DNA of 64,000 nt from Hyparrhenia diplandra (lineage: Eukaryota; Streptophyta; Magnoliopsida; Poales; Poaceae): positions 806,001 to 870,000 of the forward strand of contig JADLZK010008795.1 in assembly GCA_015847255.1 (NCBI GenBank), read 5' to 3'. A program made the translations under genes and the position numbers. Below the pieces are notes generated by a model that saw only the letters and a program-made list of their open reading frames with translations, did no database searches and had not been told where the DNA came from. Below, piece after piece: positions 58,044-64,000 of the stretch; positions within the stretch are counted from its first letter, which is position 1; every line of letters begins with the position of its first letter.

Positions 58044-60134
58044 AAAGTAGGGCTCTTGCTCCATCGGAATGGGCACGAACACCCGCTTTTCCTCAAGGTT
58101 AATTTCGCGCTACCGTGCTCCCCCTGATCATCTCTTCCTCTAGGAATCTAGCGTGTCTCGTTTCCACAAACTTTGTGTGTCTACTAGAACAGTAGAAACG
58201 ATAACCTTTCGATTTTTTGGGTAGCCAATAAAATGGCAACTGACCGTCTTGGGATCTAGCTTTCCTATGCTTGGGTTAAATACTTTGGCGGGACTCCCCC
58301 CCACACACACAAATGGTTGAGTGAGGGTTTTCTCCCGATCCACAACTCATACGGTGTTTTTAGCAACCGACTTACTTGGAACTCTATTGAGGATATGAAT
58401 GGCGGTTTTTAACGCCTCCATCCACAAACTCAATGGTAGTGTGGAATAGCTCATCATGTTGCGCACCATATCCATTAGGGTACGATTGCGCCTTTCTGCT
58501 ACTCCATTTTGCTGAGGCTCGCCCGACAATGAATACTGGGCTACTATGCCATTTTCCTGTAGGAACTTTGCGAAAGGTCCAGGAACTCATCCATAAGGGG
58601 TATGATGACCGTAGTACTCTCCACCACGATCGGATCTTACTATCTTTATCTTTCTATCGAGTTGATTCTCTACTTCGGCTTTAAAAATCTTGAGCTTATC
58701 TAATGCTTCTGAGCGTTCTTTGATTGGATAAATATATCCATAACGAGAGTAGTCATCTGTGAATGTGATGAATGAATCAAAACCATCCACGAGATTTTAC
58801 TAGAAAAGGTCCACAGATGTCCGTGTGGATTAATTCCAATACTCCCGCGCTTCGCTCGGCTCCTTTCTTTATATTCTTTCCTAACTTGCCTTTAATGCAA
58901 TCAACGCATTGCTCTAGCTCAAAAAATTCTAGCGGTGGAAGGATTGATTCTTTAACTAAGCGTTCTATTCTCCCCCTCGAAATATGGCCCAAACGACAAT
59001 GCCATAATTTCGATGAGGAATCAATTCTCTTTCTTTTCTTGCTTGCATTCTCATGCTCATTACTTACAACATTCATATTGTCAGACATCAATAATAAATA
59101 AAGTTTGTCTTGTCGGATGGCAAGACCCACACATTTATTATGAAACGTAGCTTACAATCATTCTTGGAAAAATGGCAATCAATACCATAGTCGACAAACA
59201 TGAAACCGAAATCAAATTTCTTGCTGGAGAGGGAACATAAAGGACATCATGCAACCGAAGTGTGAAACCACGGCTAGAACTAGCGATAAGTCTCCTATGG
59301 CTTCAACTTCGCTTCAACACCGGTGGCCACACCTTAATCTGTCTTTCTCCTCTTGCGCGGGGTTCTCCTTCCATGGAATCCTCTGCATAGAGTTAGCAAC
59401 ATGAACAGTTGCACTGAGTCAATCCACCATGTGGAACTAGCATACCTTACGTATAAGGATTCATCAACAAATGTAATAATATCCTCACCTTTTTGCAGGC
59501 AATGCCTCATGAACTTAGGGCAATCATACTTCCAATGCCCATTTGTTCACACCACCTACACCGATCGATCTTTGTCTAGCTGCTTTGGGTGATTGTCTTG
59601 CTTTGGAGGTGCTCTGCTCTGTGAAGAGTTCCCTCCCTTATTCTGAGAAGGGGAGCCATCTGAGCCTTTCTTGTTGTAGTAGGGTCTCTTGTTCTTTCCC
59701 TTCACAAAGTTGAGAGTTTCATCACCCTTTAACTTCTTGAGCCTTTCTTCCTCTTGCACACACATGGCAATGACCTTTTCTAAATCCCACTCATCTGGCC
59801 TTGTGTTGTAGTTAACAACAAAAGTTCATACTCTTTGGGAAGTGAGTTTAAGGCCAAATGAATGAGGAAACCATCTGCCAGAGGCATCTTAAGCTTTTCT
59901 AACTTGGATGCCATAGTACCCATGCTCAAAATGTGATCTCTTACACTTCCACTAGTAAATTTCATAGATGTGAGTTTCTGGATCAAAGTGGAAGCATGAG
60001 CCTTAGTTGAACCGAGAAACCCGATTCTTCACTTTCTCGAGATACTCTGTGCTAGTATCACATTCTGCGGGATGGCACCCCTCAAGCTTTCTCGTGATTG
60101 TCTTTTCGATTATAATCTTGCACTTGCGGTTGGA
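58044..60134 (-). pseudogene. Copia gag remainder, protease and integrase, decayed
   Basis: On the minus strand: UBN2-type gag (60,134-59,770, LEKLKMPLADGFLIHLALNS); a basic gag tail (59,765-59,600); a CCHC knuckle CX2CX4HX4C near 59,565-59,520, in which a 1-base frame change separates the second half; a protease site WWIDS near 59,430 with the following Gly lost by an indel; a pre-integrase zinc region LWHCRLGHISRGRIERLV (about 59,000-58,945); the integrase core with ITFTDDYSRYGYIY (about 58,770) and SDRGGEY (about 58,630); and SGEPQQNGVAERRNRTLMDM (58,529-58,470). Many stops make it inactive. Confidence 0.85.
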
Positions 60135-60139
60135 CTTGT

Positions 60140-63012
60140 TGTCATACCCGGTTTTAAGAACAAAACCAGATACGCACCATATGTGAGCCCAGGAAGTCAA
60201 ATCTCACATATAGTTACAATTAAAGGAAATATCAAAACATAATGCTTAATATATAACGAACTTAAAGTAAAGAAAATAACCTCAAAGCGCGAACAACGGA
60301 AAGACACTCCGATCCTGGGATGAAGTCTCCACTCCACGAGGGGCCACCGACCGGTTGATCACAAGCCCGACTCCTTCAATCTTTAGCAATCTAGCAATCT
60401 CCCCGGTTTGGGATATTGCAAGAGTGAGTCCATGTCGAACTCAAACAAATATAACCTGGGTGGATGAAGCTCAAAGACTGACACTGGTTACACTGCGGTG
60501 AGCTTTTAGTAAGTCAAAGTTTTATTCATTCTAATAATTCTAAGTTCTCGCTTAGGCACCATTTATCCCCAACAAATTAATTAAGATCACCATAGTTCAT
60601 GTCTCACCATTCACATCTCAACATCATTATCACCATTAATTCACCATTATCATGTTACTTATTCCGTCAAGTTTTCCGGGCCGCTCATAACCGTGAGCAC
60701 GGCTGTTATAACAGTTTTACTCTGCGCAGAGGTGTACACTTTCACTGTGAGTTATGACTTTCAATTGAGTAGGTTAATTAGGCCTAAACAACGAAAATCA
60801 TACATAGCCTTTCGAAAGATTATCTAACATGTCGAGCCGCTATAGGTTTTGAAGCCAGAAGCGGATATAGGACCAACCTTCCCGATGGCACAATGACACG
60901 CGACCTATACACAGGGGACGGGGACCGCGACTATACCCAACCGACAACCCCCTTTTTGCCCCACAAGGGTAACCCCCAACAAATTAGACACGAAGCTTTC
61001 TAATCAACAACGGTCGAGCCATATGACCCTCCCGGTGTACGGTTTTTCCCGGCTTTTTGCCAACGGATCAGTCCTTATGGAGGGCCAAGAGCATCAAAAA
61101 GCTCTCTCGCCCTGTTGTTTCATTATCATGTTCACCATCACCAACATCTCATAAATAAGTAATCATCATTGAGTTCATTTATCTTTATGTTGAGCGCTAG
61201 CAAAACTACCCAATGCATATATCCCAAGGTAACAAGGAGCAGATAACAAAACTAGGACAATCCTTAAAGCAGATTAATTAAACTCATGCACATGAAATAA
61301 TGATTAAAGGTGAATAGGTCAACAAGGTAAAGCCCAAGCTATACTTGCCTTAAAAGTACAGATCTTCTTCACGACCAAAGCTTCAAAGAATTCCTTGACC
61401 ACTGCTTCTTGATCACCACGTAAAGCTCACCGACTAAATCGATCAACCCGCAGCAACATACAAGCATCCACGCATTCATACACGATGCAAACAAAAGGGA
61501 TACTATGAGAATAGTACACCAACAGAAAATAAATAAATTGAAAAGGTTATAAAACAAAAGTACGCGTCACTACGATCACATAGACGCGAATTTCACCGAA
61601 AATCGGAGCTAAACGCAGCGAAGTTACGCATTAAACAAGATTAACATTAATAAAATAATAAAATAAATACAAACTCGAAATTTAAAAGTTTGAAAAGTTG
61701 ATTAACAGTTACATAAACACGTAGATGATGAGATTACGAACCCAACGCAAGTTGAACGGGGCTAATCGGATTTTAAAACGACAAAGTTATGGACATTTGA
61801 GTGTAATGGCAAAACTGTAAATAGACGGAACTGATTTCGGGATTTAAAACAAATAAAATTCCTTTATAAATCGGATCTGAGGACCTATACGTAAATAACC
61901 ATAGATCTCAGGGGCTCTTTAACAAAAGTGACACCCGAAGGGGTATCTCCTGATTTTGGCTGCCCGATCAAGAACTGACGGCCTAGATTAGATGGGGATT
62001 TCCAGGGCGGCGTGACCGGCCGGGGAAGATGCCAGGCGCGGCGGCGGCCATGGATTCCGGCGACGGAGCTCGCCGGCGACGGTAGAACCGGCGATTCCGC
62101 CACCAAAACGGACGCGGCCGGTACCATTCGAAAGAGGAGATCGAGGGCGTCTCACCAGGGTCAACGGAGAGCTCCGGTGCGGACCGAGGACGGCGCGGGA
62201 CGCGGAGAGGCGGACGCCGACAAACTGCAAAGTTCGGCGACGCGGTTGGAGCGACTTAGTGCAGGAAAAATGAAAAGGATAGGTCCGGCGAGTTCGCGAG
62301 GTTGACACGAAGCTCGGCAAGGCACTTACGGCGATGAAACGATAGCGGACCGGCGAGAACGAAATCCGTCGGCGGCCGGCCTAGGGTTACGGTGGCGGCT
62401 GCTGCTCTTGGCGAGGGCGAGCGTGTTCGGAAAGAGGGGCGACGCGGTGCTGAGGGGGCATTTGTAGGCGTCGTGCTCGGCTTAGAAGGAAGGGAGCAGC
62501 AGCTATGGCAAGCATGCGGCATTAGCGGAGCCGGCGTGCTCGCGATTTTGAACGGAAAGGGCGACGACGCCCGCGCGTGCTCAGCACGTGCTCTCGGCTG
62601 AGCCCGAGTTGGGCCAGGTAGCTAGCGCTGGTGGCCCAAGAATGAAGGAAGGGAGCGGGCCGAGCTGCTGAGCTTGCCAGGCCGGGAAGGAGCAGGCCAA
62701 CGGGCCAAAGCAAGGGAGCAGGCCGAAATGACAAAGGATGGTGAGGGGAAAATAAATGGTCTTTTCTTTTATTTGAAACAATTTCAAATGAGCTTTTCAA
62801 GGAAATTTAAATACCTTTTTGATTCAAACCCAAGACAGTCATCACAATGGAAAATATGCACCAGCATGTATGCATAACAATGTTGCTAGACCCTATGATA
62901 AATTTTAATTTAATGAAAAAAATATCATTTTCCTATATTTCATGCACACAAAAATTCATAAATAAATCATTTTAGCTCTATTTTCAAAAGAAGCAAAATT
63001 TGGGGTGTTACA
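60140..63012 (-). repeat. Solo LTR (probably Gypsy) inserted in the Copia gag
   Basis: 2,873 bp, starting TGTCATACCCG and ending GGTGTTACA on the plus strand, so on the minus strand it begins TGTAACACCCC, a common start of long grass Gypsy LTRs. It is flanked by the 5-bp TSD CTTGT (60,135-60,139 and 63,013-63,017). No internal repeat, primer site or pol frame is seen, so it looks like a solo LTR left by recombination. The GC-rich frames at 61,885-62,800 lie within it and are not genes. Confidence 0.82.
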
Positions 63013-63017
63013 CTTGT

Positions 63018-64000
63018 CCCACTTGTACTTTTCAAGATCATACTTTGCTCTTATGGGAGCAAAGTCTCGCTACCGATTAGCAAAAGCTTCATCGGTCTCA
63101 TTCTCAGGCCCGCACGACGGGTCCATCGGCTCAATGAGTCTTGGCTCAGTAAGAGCCAAGTCTATCTCTGCAAGTGCCAAAGTGGACTCAAGCTCGTCAC
63201 GCCATGTGATATAATTCTGGCCTGTTAACTTTGGGATTGCTTTGGAGAGGTGCAAAGCGATTGCCGATTTGGTGCGAAATAAAAATTATAATTTTGTGAG
63301 AACATCATTAATGAAAAAACTAGGATTCAATAATCGCACATCTTAATTTAACGTTGGTCAAAATTAAGATATACAATTAACTTGCTTTATATATTCTAAT
63401 CACCGTTGGGCGAGAATAGAATAAAATCTTGTGCATAAAATTTTTGTGCTATTGTAATATTGCTATCAATTAACGTTGGTCAAAAAAAGATAACAACATC
63501 ACAAAAATGACTTGTGCATAAAATTCTCGCTTTCTCAAATTAAATATCCCATTGGTTCAATTTAATAAGAGAATCACATAAATTACTTATGCAATGAAAA
63601 CATGAAAAACTTGCTATTTTGAAGTATAACTTTGTAAACTTGCTCTCTAATTATCAACACGTTGGTGCAAAATAACTAGAGATTAAAACCGAGCAACTTT
63701 CCCATTATTAAACTTGGCATGGTATAATCTGTAAATACTTACGAAAAACAAAATTGAAAAAACTGTACTATGCATATACGGGCACTGGGGAAACGACCGC
63801 CCAAAGCCGAAAACCGCCCAAAGCACGCTCAGCGCTCTGCGCGGCTGCCGCCGCATGGGCGAGAATCCCGCAGGCCCATCACGTTGGTCAAAACGCGATC
63901 TCAGCCATCCGATCTTCTAGGGTTAGATCCGACGGTTGCCAGCAAATTTCGGAGATATAAAAACTATGGCCGCCAGAAAAAACTAACCCTAACCCTAATC
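63018..64000 (-). pseudogene. Copia gag N-terminus and leader
   Basis: The gag ATG at 63,255 (minus) begins MHLSKAIPKLTGQNYITWRD, the conserved Copia Gag start. The frame breaks near 63,070 and resumes as KYDLEKYKWDK up to the solo LTR. 63,256-64,000 is the leader, including CTAACCCTAACCC at about 63,984-63,996. It is the counterpart of 45,291-46,235. Confidence 0.8.

Larger units (their letters stand above)
46836..64000 (-). mobile_element. Outer Copia element with two nested insertions, 5' LTR outside window
   Basis: The minus-strand order is leader and gag start (64,000-63,018), gag remainder, protease and integrase (60,139-58,044), reverse transcriptase and RNase H (49,338-47,341), then polypurine tract and LTR (47,340-46,836). 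It is interrupted by a solo LTR in gag and an Athila-like element at the integrase/RT boundary. The 5' LTR should lie beyond 64,000. The gag-protease-integrase-RT order defines Copia. Confidence 0.88.

Noticed and set aside
61885..62800. Several frames of 60-110 codons in a GC-rich stretch
   Set aside because: They sit within the solo LTR bounded by the CTTGT duplication and show no domain.
1..64000. Bacterial-type systems (CRISPR arrays, operons, riboswitches, tRNA/rRNA genes)
   Set aside because: Nothing in the window supports them. Spliced genes and grass transposons show nuclear plant DNA, and the direct repeats seen are LTRs, TSDs or satellite-like arrays.

Overview
The window is nuclear DNA of a grass, most likely a panicoid, but I cannot name the species. 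The evidence is spliced plant-type genes with GT-AG introns, GC-rich 5' ends, CACTA subterminal repeats built on TTTGCCGAGTG, Tourist and Stowaway MITEs, and large nested Copia and Gypsy elements. I see no rRNA, tRNA, CRISPR or bacterial features.

Layout. 1-5,278 is transposon debris: the right end of a CACTA element, a MITE split by a GC-rich TIR element, GC-rich unrecognised DNA and another MITE. 5,279-12,440 is one almost complete but dead L1-type LINE on the minus strand, bounded by a 16-bp target-site duplication (TSD). 12,441-13,440 ends with a 5'-truncated LINE that retains an RNase H domain. 13,781-16,935 is a compact LTR element (357-bp LTRs, 5-bp TSD, PBS, PPT) whose only long reading frames are an F-box-like protein and a following frame. 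It sits 21 bp upstream of the TATA box of a spliced Myb/SANT-like gene (17,272-18,854).

22,646-33,200 is the most host-like part. It holds a multi-exon GH27 family gene (plant beta-L-arabinopyranosidase/alpha-galactosidase-like) with several disabling lesions on the plus strand. Convergent to it is a DAYSLEEPER/RICESLEEPER-type hAT-derived BED-finger gene on the minus strand, with a leader intron and one apparent frameshift. 34,090-36,815 holds an LTR-retroelement fragment abutting a degenerate spliced Ulp1-like protease gene. 36,981-37,860 is an AT-rich tandem array with a ~386-bp higher-order period, ending just upstream of a small secreted eight-cysteine LTP-like gene (38,044-38,468).

39,450-44,977 holds a Tourist-like element and a complete 3.8-kb non-autonomous CACTA element carrying antisense host-gene exons with intact splice phases. 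45,291-64,000 is nested retrotransposon DNA on the minus strand. A Copia element shares an LTR with a second truncated Copia copy. It is split in its pol region by a non-autonomous Gypsy/Athila-like element (49,339-58,038, TSD AGCGT) and in gag by a 2.9-kb solo LTR (60,140-63,012, TSD CTTGT).

There is no operon-like cooperation between genes. The main relationships are transposons capturing host genes or landing in promoters. Exon boundaries were read by eye; family calls rest on recognised motifs, without any database search.
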